Below are positions 24,199 through 32,760 of a stretch of DNA of 64,000 nt, one piece after another. The stretch lies in assembly GCF_014170375.1 (NCBI RefSeq), contig NZ_LZZW01000030.1:1-64000 (forward strand). The letters are read 5' to 3'. Each line of letters opens with the position of its first letter. The stretch's first letter is position 1. The notes beneath the pieces were generated by a model. The model was given only the letters and a program-made list of their open reading frames with translations. It did not search any database and had not been told where the DNA came from. The position numbers and the translations under genes were made by a program. This stretch comes from Variovorax sp. UMC13. GTDB lineage: Bacteria > Pseudomonadota > Gammaproteobacteria > Burkholderiales > Burkholderiaceae_C.

Positions 24199-25991
24199 TG
24201 GCCGGCACCGAGGCCATCCACTTCCGCGTGGAATGCGCGGACCCGCACGCGCACCTGTTCGCCGTCACGCTGACCATCGCCTCGCCCGCCGCGCTGCAGC
24301 GCGTGGCGCTGCCGGTGTGGATCCCGGGCAGCTACCTGGTGCGCGAGTTCGCCAAGAACCTGCAGCAGTTGCGCGCCACCCAGGGCCGGCGCAAGGTGGT
24401 GCTGACGCAGCTCGACAAGCACAGCTGGCAGACCGACTGCGTGGCCGGCAAGCCGCTGGTGCTGCGCTACGAAGTCTGCGCCTACGACCACTCGGTGCGC
24501 ACCGCCTGGCTCGATGCCGACCGCGGCTTCTTCAACGGCACCAGCCTGTGCCTGCAGGTGGACGGCCAGACCGGCCTGCCGCATGCGCTGGAGATCGTGG
24601 CGCCCGCGCCGGCCGCCGGCCGTGCGCGCTGGCAGTGCGCCACCGCGCTGTCGCCCGCCCGGGTCGACGCGCGCGGCTTCGGCCTCTACCGCGCCGAGAA
24701 CTACGACGAGCTGGCCGACAGCCCGGTCGAGCTGGGCGATTTCTGGAGCGCCAGCTTCGAGGCCTGCGGCGTGCCGCACCGCTTCGTGGTGGCGGGCGCG
24801 ACCGCGGCCTTCGACAGCGAACGCCTGATCGCCGACACGCAGGCGATCTGCGAGACGCTGATGCGCTTCTGGCACGGCGACAAGGTGGGCAAGCGCGGGG
24901 GCGGCAAGCCGCCGCACGACCGCTACGTGTTCATGCTCAACGCGGTCGACGACGGCTACGGCGGCCTCGAGCACCGCCACTCGACCGCGCTGATCTGCAC
25001 GCGCCACGACCTGCCGCAACGCGGCGCCAAGAAGCAGCCGGAGGGCTACACCACGCTGCTGGGCCTGATCAGCCACGAGTACTTCCACACCTGGAACGTC
25101 AAGCGGCTGCGGCCTTCGGAGTTCGAGCGCTACGACTACGCGCAGGAGAACTACACGCGGCTGCTGTGGTTCTTCGAGGGCTTCACCAGCTACTACGACG
25201 ACCTGCTGCTGCGCCGCGCCGGCCGCATCGACGACGCGACCTACCTCAAGCTGCTCAACAAGACCATCAACCAGGTGCTGCAGGCGCCCGGCCGGCAGGT
25301 GCAGTCGGTGGCCGAGGCCAGCTTCGACGCCTGGGTCAAGTACTACCGCCAGGACGAGCAGACCGCCAACCAGACCATCAGCTACTACACCAAGGGCGCG
25401 CTGGTCGCGCTGTGCCTGGACCTCACGCTGCGGCGCGAAGGCCATGGCACGCTCGACGAGGTGATGCGCCTGCTGTGGACGCGCAGCGGTGGCGGCCCGA
25501 TCGACGAGGCCATGGTCGCGGCGGCGCTGGAATCCGTGGGCCAGCGCTCCTTCGCGACCGAGCTCGCGCAATGGGTTCACGGCACCGGCGAACTGCCTTT
25601 GTCGGAGCTGCTGCGCGCCCATGGCGTGGCCACGCTCGACGACCCGGCGCAGCGCGCCCAGGCGCTGGGCCTGCGCGTGGCCGAAACCAACGGCAGCGTG
25701 CAGGTGAAGGTGGTGCTGCGCGGCAGCGCCGCGGAAAAGGCCGGCTTCTCGGCCGGCGACGAATGGATCGGCATCGAGCTGCCCGCGGCCAAGGGCCGGC
25801 CCGCGCAGGGCTGGCGCCTGGCCAAGCTCGACGACCTGGCGCTCTACCTCGGAGATGCGCACAAGAAGGTGACGGCGCTGGTGGCCCGCGACAAGCGCCT
25901 GCTGCGGCTGGCGCTCACGCTGCCGAGCGGCGAGACGACCTGGCGCTTGTTTGCGCAGGACGCCACCAAACTTTCGGCCTGGCTGAGCTGA
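24198..25991 (+). CDS. M61-family glycyl aminopeptidase with PDZ domain
   Basis: Encodes 597 residues. Gluzincin zinc site HEYFH at residues 293-297 and a downstream WFFEGFTSYYDD glutamate. N-terminal beta domain (LPVWIPGSYLVREFAKNL) and C-terminal PDZ (GLRVAETNGSVQVKVVLRGSAAEKAGFSAGDEWIGI). No signal peptide, so likely cytoplasmic. M61 enzymes prefer N-terminal glycine or acidic residues. Translationally coupled to dsbC. Ends exactly at a repeat copy. Confidence 0.93.
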   Translation: MAGTEAIHFRVECADPHAHLFAVTLTIASPAALQRVALPVWIPGSYLVREFAKNLQQLRATQGRRKVVLTQLDKHSWQTDCVAGKPLVLRYEVCAYDHSVRTAWLDADRGFFNGTSLCLQVDGQTGLPHALEIVAPAPAAGRARWQCATALSPARVDARGFGLYRAENYDELADSPVELGDFWSASFEACGVPHRFVVAGATAAFDSERLIADTQAICETLMRFWHGDKVGKRGGGKPPHDRYVFMLNAVDDGYGGLEHRHSTALICTRHDLPQRGAKKQPEGYTTLLGLISHEYFHTWNVKRLRPSEFERYDYAQENYTRLLWFFEGFTSYYDDLLLRRAGRIDDATYLKLLNKTINQVLQAPGRQVQSVAEASFDAWVKYYRQDEQTANQTISYYTKGALVALCLDLTLRREGHGTLDEVMRLLWTRSGGGPIDEAMVAAALESVGQRSFATELAQWVHGTGELPLSELLRAHGVATLDDPAQRAQALGLRVAETNGSVQVKVVLRGSAAEKAGFSAGDEWIGIELPAAKGRPAQGWRLAKLDDLALYLGDAHKKVTALVARDKRLLRLALTLPSGETTWRLFAQDATKLSAWLS

Positions 25992-26083
25992 CCCACCCCC
26001 GATGCAGCGCACTTCGTGTCGCTGCCTCCCCCTCAAGGGGGCGACACCTGCAGCCCGGCAAAGCCGGTTCTGCGGTGTCTCTG
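25992..26083 (+). repeat. Three-hairpin intergenic repeat, copy D
   Basis: CCCACCCCCGATG starts at the base after the TGA of the M61 gene. First hairpin GCAGCG/CGCTGC, then the CCCCCTCAAGGGGG near-palindrome, then GACACC-GCAG / CTGC-GGTGTC. The GCAG/CTGC pairs replace GCGG/CCGC of other copies, a compensatory change. Lies between convergent genes. Confidence 0.85.
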
Positions 26084-26138
26084 GTATTCGGGCCCAGCGG
26101 TTTCACGCGGTGCGGCCCTGCGCCCGCACCTTGAGACG

Positions 26139-26690
26139 CTAGGAACCGACCGTCTCCCCGCGCCGCACGATCCGGATCGGCTGCTCCTGCCCCACCAGCA
26201 CGCAGGGCTTGCCGGTGCGTCGGCAGTGGTCCTGCACGCGCCAGTAGGCGCCGTGGCTCATGCAGCCGGTCTGGCAGATCACCAGGTCGGCCGCGCGCAA
26301 GCTGGCCTCGAGCGCGGCGGCGTCGACGTCGTCCTGGCCGTCGTGGTGCAGGAAGCGGCCACCCGCGATCTCCACCAGCTGGCGCGCCATGGCCGACGCC
26401 TCCTCGGCCCGCCCCACGCACAGCACCGCCTTCTCGCGCAGGTCGGCCTCGGGCAGGGAGGCGCGCGTGGCGCGGCGGCGCGCGGGCAGCAGCAGGTTCT
26501 GCAGGCGCTTGGGCAGTGACACGCCGCTGGCCGGCGCCGCCAGCGCCTCGCGCACCATGGCCAGCGCCGAATCGCGCACGATCAGCGCGGCGCGCAGCCG
26601 CACGATCTGCGCGGCCTGTTCGGCCAGCAGGCGCGAGCAGCGCTCCTGCGCCCGGGCATAGGCGCGCAACAGGACGGCGTTTTCTTCCAT
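26139..26690 (-). CDS. DUF2325 protein
   Basis: Encodes 183 residues from the ATG at 26690 (GGAG nine bases upstream). N-terminal half is helical, probably coiled coil (VLLRAYARAQERCSRLLAEQAAQIVRLRAALIVRD). C-terminal DUF2325 domain: VLCVGRAEE, LEASLRAADLVICQTGCMSHGAYWRVQDHCRRTGKPCVLV, with conserved Cys and His residues. Molecular function of DUF2325 is not established. A Fur-like box upstream suggests iron control. Confidence 0.85.
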   Translation of the reverse strand: MEENAVLLRAYARAQERCSRLLAEQAAQIVRLRAALIVRDSALAMVREALAAPASGVSLPKRLQNLLLPARRRATRASLPEADLREKAVLCVGRAEEASAMARQLVEIAGGRFLHHDGQDDVDAAALEASLRAADLVICQTGCMSHGAYWRVQDHCRRTGKPCVLVGQEQPIRIVRRGETVGS

Positions 26691-26720
26691 GGCAACTCCA
26701 AATCGTTGGTTCATTCTAGA

Positions 26721-26735
26721 TGCGAATTATTCGCA
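26721..26735. promoter_or_regulatory. Fur-box-like 7-1-7 inverted repeat
   Basis: TGCGAATTATTCGCA is a perfect 7-1-7 inverted repeat with the layout of Fur boxes (consensus TGATAATNATTATCA). It lies 31 bases upstream of the DUF2325 start and 82 bases upstream of the enoyl-CoA hydratase start, in the divergent promoter region. Confidence 0.6.
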
Positions 26736-26816
26736 ATAAAGTCGCCAATCCTGGGTCGCCACGCTGGTTATAGTGGCCCGCATCCCCCGCATTCCTTCAC
26801 TTCTCACGGAGACAGC

Positions 26817-27596
26817 ATGAGCTACGACAACATCGAAGTGCGCACCGAGGCCGGCAAGGTCGGTGTCATCACCCTGAACCGCCCCAAGGCGCTGAACGCA
26901 CTCAACGACGCGCTGATGACCGAGCTGGGCACCGCGCTCCAGGCCTTCGACGCCGACGGCGCGATCGGCTGCATCGTCATCACCGGCAGCGAACGCGCCT
27001 TCGCCGCCGGCGCCGACATCAGCGCGATGGCCAAGTACAGCTTCATCGACGCCTACAAGGGCGACTACATCACGCGCAACTGGGAAACCATCCGCGGCAT
27101 CCGCAAGCCGGTGATCGCGGCCGTGTCGGGCTTCGCGCTGGGCGGTGGCTGCGAGCTGGCCATGATGTGCGACTTCATCATCGCGGCCGACAACGCCAAG
27201 TTCGGCCAGCCCGAGATCAAGCTGGGCGTGATCCCCGGCGCTGGCGGCACGCAGCGCCTGCCGCGCGCGGTGGGCAAGAGCAAGGCCATGGACATGGCGC
27301 TGACCGGCCGCATGATGGACGCCGCCGAAGCCGAGCGCGCGGGCCTGGTGAGCCGCGTGGTGCCCTTCGACAAGCTGGCCGACGAGGCCCTGGGCGCGGC
27401 GCTGCAGATCGCCGACTTCTCGCAGATCGCGGTGATGGCGGCCAAGGAATCGGTCAACCGCGCCTTCGAGAGCGGCCTGAGCGACGGCGTGATGTTCGAG
27501 CGCCGGCTGTTCCACGCGCTGTTCGCCACCCACGACCAGAAGGAAGGCATGGACGCCTTCGTGAACAAGCGCAAGGCCGAGTTCAAGCACGAATGA
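26817..27596 (+). CDS. Enoyl-CoA hydratase (crotonase)
   Basis: Encodes 259 residues. Oxyanion-hole motifs AFAAGADISAMA and SGFALGGGCELAMMCD, followed by PEIKLGVIPGAGGTQRLPRAVG with the second catalytic Glu. Closest in layout to short-chain enoyl-CoA hydratases (FadB1x/PaaF type) of fatty-acid or phenylacetate catabolism; substrate range not determinable. TATAGT at 26769-26774 is a candidate -10. After the stop, GCCGG/CCGGC (27599-27614) forms a small hairpin shared with the convergent neighbour. Confidence 0.95.
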   Translation: MSYDNIEVRTEAGKVGVITLNRPKALNALNDALMTELGTALQAFDADGAIGCIVITGSERAFAAGADISAMAKYSFIDAYKGDYITRNWETIRGIRKPVIAAVSGFALGGGCELAMMCDFIIAADNAKFGQPEIKLGVIPGAGGTQRLPRAVGKSKAMDMALTGRMMDAAEAERAGLVSRVVPFDKLADEALGAALQIADFSQIAVMAAKESVNRAFESGLSDGVMFERRLFHALFATHDQKEGMDAFVNKRKAEFKHE

Positions 27597-27619
27597 CGCC
27601 GGCCGTCACCGGCCGCGCC

Positions 27620-28759
27620 TCAGCGCGGCGGTGACGGCGGCTGCGCCGGGGCGCTCGCCTCTTCCAGCGCGGCGCGCAATCCCTTCAGGGCGTCGGCCCC
27701 GGGCGAACCGATGCCTGGCGCCACGCCCTCTTCGCGCCAGCGCACCTGGCTGCCGGCCAGTTCCAGCACCGCCAGCGCCTCGCCGTTTCGATCGAGCGTG
27801 ATGCGCCAGTCGACCTTGCCGCGCAAGGGCCGGGCGCCTACTCCAGCCAACGCCGCCGAGCCGATCAGCGCGCCCAGCTCGCGCGCCTCGGCCCGCTGCA
27901 GGGTGCGCGTTTCGCCATCGGGGCGCGTGATGTGCAGCACGGTCCATTGCGACAGCGCGGCGAAGCTTGGCGGCGCGGTGGCTGCGGGCACCACCGGCGC
28001 TGGAGAGGGCGCCACGGCCGCCGCGCGCGGTGGCGCGGCCGCCGGGGCGGCGTCCTGCGGTGCGGCGAAGGTCCGCCGCTCGGTGATCGCCGCCTGCGGG
28101 CCCGCGCGGCCGGACGGCGCCTCGGCCGTCGCCGGTGCGGCGGGCGGGGCCGGTGGCACCGGCGACGGGGAGCGCGCGATCTCCTTCCTGAGCGCGCGCG
28201 CACGCGCCGTCGCCGCCTCGGTCTCGGCCTGGCGGTCGCGCTTGGCGCGGGCTTCGTCCTCGTCGAGCGCGCGCGTGGCGGCCGCGTTGGTCGCGCGGGA
28301 CTCGGCCAGCTGCGCATCGAGCGCGCTGGGCGGAGGGGCGGGCTCGGGTGCCGGCGGGGCCGCGGGCGCTGGTGCCGGTGCGCCTTGCGCGACCTCGGCC
28401 TGTGGCGCGGCCGCCGCGGGCGCCGCTTGTTGCTGCGCGCCATCGGGCCGCGCACCCGGCACCTCTTCGCGCTGCCACATCAAGGTGACCAGCACGCCGA
28501 CCAGCACGGTCGCGAAGGCCGCATTCCACGGCACACCGCCGCCCGCGCCGATGCCCAGCAGCCGCTGCCACCAGGTGCGTTGCAGCGGCAGTTCGGGCAA
28601 GGAGGGCGCCACGGCCTCGTGCGCCATCGCGCGGATCGACTCGCCCAGGCGCCAGTCGGGCGTGGCCGCCTGGTCGGGCGCGTTCTCGAGCGCGCGCTGC
28701 AGCACCGGGTCGCGCAGGTCGTCCGCATCGTCGTCGTGGATCGAGGTCGGATCGCTCAT
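27620..28759 (-). CDS. Single-pass membrane protein partnered with the ECF sigma factor (putative anti-sigma)
   Basis: Encodes 379 residues. Cytoplasmic N-terminus (~75 residues), one transmembrane segment (about 78-97, WNAAFATVLVGVLVTLMW), then a long Ala/Pro-rich linker with a charged stretch, and a folded C-terminal domain (SQWTVLHITRPDGETRTLQRAEARELGALIGS). No zinc HxxxCxxC anti-sigma motif is seen. ATGA overlap with the sigma gene and topology suggest a membrane anti-sigma factor; this is inferred. Confidence 0.7.
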   Translation of the reverse strand: MSDPTSIHDDDADDLRDPVLQRALENAPDQAATPDWRLGESIRAMAHEAVAPSLPELPLQRTWWQRLLGIGAGGGVPWNAAFATVLVGVLVTLMWQREEVPGARPDGAQQQAAPAAAAPQAEVAQGAPAPAPAAPPAPEPAPPPSALDAQLAESRATNAAATRALDEDEARAKRDRQAETEAATARARALRKEIARSPSPVPPAPPAAPATAEAPSGRAGPQAAITERRTFAAPQDAAPAAAPPRAAAVAPSPAPVVPAATAPPSFAALSQWTVLHITRPDGETRTLQRAEARELGALIGSAALAGVGARPLRGKVDWRITLDRNGEALAVLELAGSQVRWREEGVAPGIGSPGADALKGLRAALEEASAPAQPPSPPR

Positions 28760-29427
28760 GCGCCCTCCCCCAGCGCCGTCAGATAGCGCTCCATGCACCC
28801 GCGCAGTTTCTTCATGCCGTAGCGCAGCCGGCTGCGCACCGTCTCGAAGCCGATCTCGAGCGTGGTGGCCAGGGCCTCGACGGTGAAGCCGTCTTCGTGG
28901 TGCAGCAGGAAGGCCGCGCGCTGCTCGTCGGGCAGTTCGTCGAGGCAGTTCAGCAGCCGCCGGCCGGCCGAGCGCCAGAAGGCCATGTCCTCGGCCGAGG
29001 GATGGGCGGCGTCGACCGGCTGCCCCAGGTCGTTGACCAGGGCGCGCCCGAACAGCTGCGCGGCCTCGATGCCGTCGCCGTCCTCGTCGTGCGCATGGAA
29101 GACCACCTGGCGCCCGCTCGCGCGCAACCGGTCCATCGCCAGGTTGTGCGCGATGGTGAAGGCCCAGGTGCGCCACGCGGCGCCCTGCGGCGAGAAGCTG
29201 TCGCGCGCCGTGATGACGCGCACCCAGGTCTCCTGGAACACCTCGTCGACCTCGGCCGCCAGCCGCACACCCAGCAGCCGCCGAACGAAACGGTACAGCG
29301 CGCCTTCGTGGCGCGCATAGAGCAGGTCGAAGGCCGCGGTGTCGCCGCCGGCATAGGCCAGCATCAGCTGGTCGTCCGGCATGGCGGCATGGATCGCGGA
29401 AGCCGCGACGGGCGGGGGGGACTGCAT
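28756..29427 (-). CDS. ECF-type RNA polymerase sigma factor
   Basis: Encodes 223 residues. Sigma region 2: FDLLYARHEGALYRFVRRLLGV, DEVFQETWVRVITARDSF. Region 4: LPDEQRAAFLLHHEDGFTVEALATTLEIGFETVRSRLRYGMKKLR, the -35 binding HTH. Overlaps the putative membrane partner gene by ATGA. A GAACCC-N17-CGTATC promoter lies in the divergent region before the VWA lipoprotein gene, a likely target of this sigma. Confidence 0.93.
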   Translation of the reverse strand: MQSPPPVAASAIHAAMPDDQLMLAYAGGDTAAFDLLYARHEGALYRFVRRLLGVRLAAEVDEVFQETWVRVITARDSFSPQGAAWRTWAFTIAHNLAMDRLRASGRQVVFHAHDEDGDGIEAAQLFGRALVNDLGQPVDAAHPSAEDMAFWRSAGRRLLNCLDELPDEQRAAFLLHHEDGFTVEALATTLEIGFETVRSRLRYGMKKLRGCMERYLTALGEGA

Positions 29428-29504
29428 GGACAGATTCTCACCTCAGCTTGTACGCGCGGCGACGGCGTTCGGGGTTTGCACGCAGCGTTTTCTTTGGCCG
29501 ACCC

Positions 29505-29533
29505 GAACCCCGGACGTCCGTGCCGGCCGTATC
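29505..29533 (+). promoter_or_regulatory. ECF-sigma-type promoter
   Basis: GAACCC at 29505-29510, a 17-base spacer, CGTATC at 29528-29533. The AAC of the -35 and CGT of the -10 are the hallmark of ECF promoters. The ATG of the VWA lipoprotein is 30 bases further on, leaving a short leader with GGAG. Confidence 0.55.
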
Positions 29534-29562
29534 AAGGACATCACTCACCCTCGGAGTCCTCG

Positions 29563-31146
29563 ATGACCCTGCCTTCCGTCCCTCCTTCGACCGCCTCCGC
29601 CGCCCGTCCCGCGGCCCGACGTCTTTCACGTGGCCCGCGCGCCGTCGTCGTGCTGCTGTGCGCGCAGTTGCTGCTCGGCGCCTGCCAGGCCCGGAGCGTG
29701 GTGGTTGAAGGCCCCACCGCCTGGCCCGAGCCCACGCCCCAACCCCAGCCGCCGCTGCCCACGCCAGGCACGCCACCGCAGTGGCCCGCCGGCGCGGCCG
29801 TGCTGCGCACGCCGAACTTCCAGGCACCGTCGGCGCTGAGCTGCGCGCGTCCGATCCAGACGCGGGAGGTGCCGGGGCGCGATCCGCAGGCCAGCGCACG
29901 CGGCGACATGCGCGAGCGTGCAGGTGTCGCCAGCAAGCGGCGCAGCGATCGCGCGGAGGCCGGCGAGGCCGTGGCCGACGCTTCGGTCGCCGAATCGGAG
30001 ATCCCCGCCGCCGCGCCGCCGTCCTCACCGGCCATCGCCGCGGCGCCTTCGGCCCGCCGCATGACCGAACCGGCCCTCCTGCCCATGCCGCGCCAGACAC
30101 CGCAGCAAGCTCAGCAGCCCGTGACCGCCGGCATGGTCGACGACAACGCCGACTTCGGCGAGTACCTCCGCTTCCGAGACCGCACCCAGGTCACGCACCG
30201 CGCCCGCGACGTGCGCCAGCGCTACCTGCTGCAGGTGCGCAGCGCGCGCGGTGCCGTCGTGCCCGATGCCGAGGTGGCGGTGCGCGCCCCCGGAGGCGCC
30301 GCGATGTGGGCCCGCACCGACGCGGGAGGCCGCGCCTGGCTGCATCCCGACGCCTTCGACCCGAACGCCAGCCAGGTCTACGAGATCGCGGTGCGCAAGA
30401 ACGGCCGCCAGGCCAGCGGCTTCCTGCAGCGCGGCCAGAAGAGCGCGGTCGACATCGTGCTGGCTGACGACGCGGCGCCAGCGCGCGCGCGGCTGGACCT
30501 GGTCTTCCTGATCGACGCCACCGGCTCGATGGCCGACGAGATCGGCCGCCTCAAGAGCACCCTGCGCACCATCGCCAGCGAAGTGGCGCAACTGCCCAGC
30601 CGCCCCGACACCTGCTTCGGCCTGGTGGCCTACCGCGACAAGGGCGATGCATTCCTGCTGCGCAGCCACGACTTTACGAACGACCTCGACGCCTTCCAGG
30701 GCGTGCTGAACGCGTTGCAGGCCAACGGCGGCGGCGACTACCCGGAGGCGATGAACGAGGCGCTGCACGAGACGGTGCACCGGCTGAGCTGGCGCGGCAG
30801 CGGCGCGACCCGCATGGTCGTGCTGCTGGCCGACGCGCCGCCGCACCTGGACTACGGCGGCCCGCAGTACGACGACGACATGCTGGTCGCGCTGGGCAAG
30901 GGCATCAAGGTGTTCAGCGTGGGCGCGAGCGGCCTCGACAAGCAGGGCGAATACGTCCAGCGGCAGATCGCGCAGTACACCGGCGGGCGCTTCGTGTTCC
31001 TCACCTACAAGGACGCCGAACGCCCTTCGAGCGGCCCGGGCCGCGAGACGGTGCACGACGTGGGCAGCTACTCGGTCCAGACCCTGGACCGGCTGATCGT
31101 GCGGCTCGTGACCGAGGAACTCGACAAATTGCCGCGAGGCAGTTGA
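29563..31146 (+). CDS. VWA-domain lipoprotein
   Basis: Encodes 527 residues. Signal peptide ending in lipobox LLLGAC with Cys41 as the lipidated residue; a long Pro/Ala-rich linker; a small beta domain (RYLLQVRSARGAVVPDAEVAVRAPGG, carboxypeptidase-regulatory-like); then a von Willebrand A domain with the MIDAS motif DATGSM and later LLADAPPHLDYGG. Likely tethered to a membrane in the periplasm, binding a partner through the metal site. Opposite the sigma/anti-sigma pair and probably part of the same envelope stress circuit. Confidence 0.85.
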   Translation: MTLPSVPPSTASAARPAARRLSRGPRAVVVLLCAQLLLGACQARSVVVEGPTAWPEPTPQPQPPLPTPGTPPQWPAGAAVLRTPNFQAPSALSCARPIQTREVPGRDPQASARGDMRERAGVASKRRSDRAEAGEAVADASVAESEIPAAAPPSSPAIAAAPSARRMTEPALLPMPRQTPQQAQQPVTAGMVDDNADFGEYLRFRDRTQVTHRARDVRQRYLLQVRSARGAVVPDAEVAVRAPGGAAMWARTDAGGRAWLHPDAFDPNASQVYEIAVRKNGRQASGFLQRGQKSAVDIVLADDAAPARARLDLVFLIDATGSMADEIGRLKSTLRTIASEVAQLPSRPDTCFGLVAYRDKGDAFLLRSHDFTNDLDAFQGVLNALQANGGGDYPEAMNEALHETVHRLSWRGSGATRMVVLLADAPPHLDYGGPQYDDDMLVALGKGIKVFSVGASGLDKQGEYVQRQIAQYTGGRFVFLTYKDAERPSSGPGRETVHDVGSYSVQTLDRLIVRLVTEELDKLPRGS

Positions 31147-31173
31147 CGGGGCATACAAAGCTCGAGCTATAAT
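31143..31173 (+). promoter_or_regulatory. Promoter of the tRNA-Met gene
   Basis: TTGACG (31143-31148, overlapping the TGA stop of the VWA gene) and a perfect TATAAT (31168-31173), spacer 19 bases; the tRNA begins 10 bases later. Confidence 0.7.
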
Positions 31174-31182
31174 CTCAGGCTC

Positions 31183-31259
31183 GGCTCTTTAGCTCAGTCG
31201 GTTAGAGCGATGGAATCATAATCCACAGGTCCGCGGTTCGAATCCGTGAAGAGCCACCA
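31183..31259 (+). tRNA. tRNA-Met (anticodon CAT)
   Basis: 77 bases including an encoded CCA. Acceptor stem GGCTCTT pairs with AAGAGCC; D-arm AGCTCAGTCGGTTAGAGC; anticodon loop ATCATAA gives CAT; T-arm with GGTTCGAATCC. Resembles elongator tRNA-Met rather than the initiator. The last 13 bases also occur at 34162-34174, so this gene is the integration site of a genomic island that rebuilt its 3' end. Confidence 0.95.
31247..31259 (+). repeat. Left attachment repeat (attL) in the tRNA 3' end
   Basis: TGAAGAGCCACCA, identical to 34162-34174. It covers the 3' side of the acceptor stem plus CCA, the usual crossover region for tRNA-targeting integrases. Confidence 0.8.
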
Positions 31260-31270
31260 AATCAACGGAA

Positions 31271-31302
31271 ACCCGCCTCAGCGCAAGCTGAGGTGGGTTT
31301 TT
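31271..31302 (+). terminator. Rho-independent terminator after the tRNA, supplied by the island
   Basis: ACCCGCCTCAGC, GCAA loop, GCTGAGGTGGGT (one G-U pair) followed by five T residues. Twelve bases after the CCA. Confidence 0.85.
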
Positions 31303-31332
31303 CGCTTCTCGGGCCGGTGTCGCAACAATGCC

Positions 31333-31737
31333 ATGCCGAACCCATCGCCCAACCGCCCACGTATTCCCGCTCTGCATCTCAACCCCTGCGGCGTGTGGTG
31401 CTTCCGCCTGACTATCAGCGGACAGACGCGCCAAAAATCTTTGAAGACCAAGGACAGGGCCTTGGCTACCAAGTTGGTCTCCAAGCTCAACTGGGAATGG
31501 TCAATGGCGTAACGACAGAACGAGCCCTCGATGGGAGACATCCTCAGGGCATTTGAAACAGGCCGCGAGTTCGACGCTGAGTTCCCAAACGGCACCAAGC
31601 TCACGGGCATCAACACCGATGACGACCTTCGGCGAGCCAAAGAGCTCATGCTCGCGCGCATCGAAGCCATTGAGTATTGGGTTGCACCGATCTCTGACCC
31701 TAGATTTCCACTAAATACTGGCCCACCCGCTTTGTGA
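31333..31737 (+). pseudogene. Broken N-terminal fragment of a tyrosine-type integrase
   Basis: One frame gives NPCGVWCFRLTISGQTRQ then KSLKTKDRALATKLVSKLN, like the N-terminal arm-binding domain of phage/island integrases, then a TAA at 31510-31512, and continues in the same frame with FDAEFPNGTKLTGINTDDDL and RRAKELMLARIE. No catalytic R-H-R-Y domain follows; the frame ends at 31737. So the gene has an in-frame stop and a 3' deletion. Position next to attL and orientation fit an island integrase. Family call is by pattern recognition. Confidence 0.6.
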
Positions 31738-31854
31738 GCCTGAAGGCTTCATGGTGTGGAGAAGTGTGTGCGGATCTGCCGCAGATTGCGCTGCTGTCTC
31801 CGAGATTTGGTGGCCTCGATCGCAAGCCAGGTCGCGAGGTTTTCGTGTCGGGTA

Positions 31855-32760
31855 TCAAGCCACGGGCGGCAAGGGCGTCGAAGGGCTAAACGCGCTCTCC
31901 CCAAACATCTCCACATCGGCTTGCATCGCTCTGAACGCGTCGCTTTCGGAAAATCTCTCGATGTTGGCGCGGAACGCGTCCTCGATCTTTTGCTTCTGGC
32001 GCGGCGACACCGATCCGAGGGCGTCGGCCATCGCTTGGGCTTTGTGGTTCCAGTATCCGAACATCGAGCCAGGCACCATGTATTTTCGAGGCGCGACGAC
32101 ACCTTCGTTGGCGTTCACCTTGGTGCCTGACCAGTCGCTGGAGACCTCCCTGATCGACCCGATGAGCATGAAGCGGCCGAGCTTGGCGAAGGTGAATGTC
32201 GACTTGGAGCCGCGAGCGAGGTCCATCTGTATCGCGCGCATCATGTAGCGGTTGAAATTCGGGACCATGCCCGGAATCTGGGAGCTGAATTCATCGGTAG
32301 GAAGCAGGTGCTGGCGAAACTCGCCCGGATGAGCTCGCTGGCCCAGCAGAAATTCTCGCCACGTCACCTCGGCGCGTTTGACCGAGCTCATCTCGTCCTC
32401 GGTCCATCCATCAAACGTGGCCTCTTCGAGAGCGAGCTTGATCAAGCGCCAAGAAACCGAGACGCAGAAGTGGAGCATCCATGGGCCGTAGCTGAACCGC
32501 CCTCCCGACCGATCGACATACGGATGAAAAACGTGGGTCGCGAACGCTCGCTCGGACCGGCTAAACAACTCTTCGCAGTCGGAGCAAAGCCAATGCTTTT
32601 TGATCCCATCCTGGACGCGAGCGTTGGGTTCGTCCGAGCTCCGCAGATGCCTGTTGCCGGAGGACGCGCGCTGCCACTTGAACACGAACGCCGGGATGAT
32701 GTGGCTCAGTTGCAGGTCGGCCGTGTTTCCGCACAACTTGCATAGTCCCATGTGGCTCAT
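31855..32760 (-). CDS. Zinc-binding HNH-like protein, partner of the Shedu-like nuclease
   Basis: Encodes 301 residues from the ATG at 32760, which overlaps the upstream gene's stop (ATGA); an ATG at 32784 is possible. N-terminus holds two Cys pairs, CKLC (7-10) and CSDC (59-62), with SHIIP (His20) between: the layout of a treble-clef/HNH-type zinc fold. The rest (residues 80-300) is helical and unfamiliar, with WMLHFCVSVSWRLIKLALEE possibly membrane-proximal or buried. No known name. It could be a second nuclease, a regulator or a sensor for the Shedu-like protein. Confidence 0.7.
   Translation of the reverse strand: MSHMGLCKLCGNTADLQLSHIIPAFVFKWQRASSGNRHLRSSDEPNARVQDGIKKHWLCSDCEELFSRSERAFATHVFHPYVDRSGGRFSYGPWMLHFCVSVSWRLIKLALEEATFDGWTEDEMSSVKRAEVTWREFLLGQRAHPGEFRQHLLPTDEFSSQIPGMVPNFNRYMMRAIQMDLARGSKSTFTFAKLGRFMLIGSIREVSSDWSGTKVNANEGVVAPRKYMVPGSMFGYWNHKAQAMADALGSVSPRQKQKIEDAFRANIERFSESDAFRAMQADVEMFGESAFSPSTPLPPVA

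Noticed and set aside
31700..31745. Possible insertion-sequence end (CACTAAATACTGGCCCACC)
   Set aside because: Vaguely like IS termini, but there is no matching inverted end and no transposase fragment nearby.
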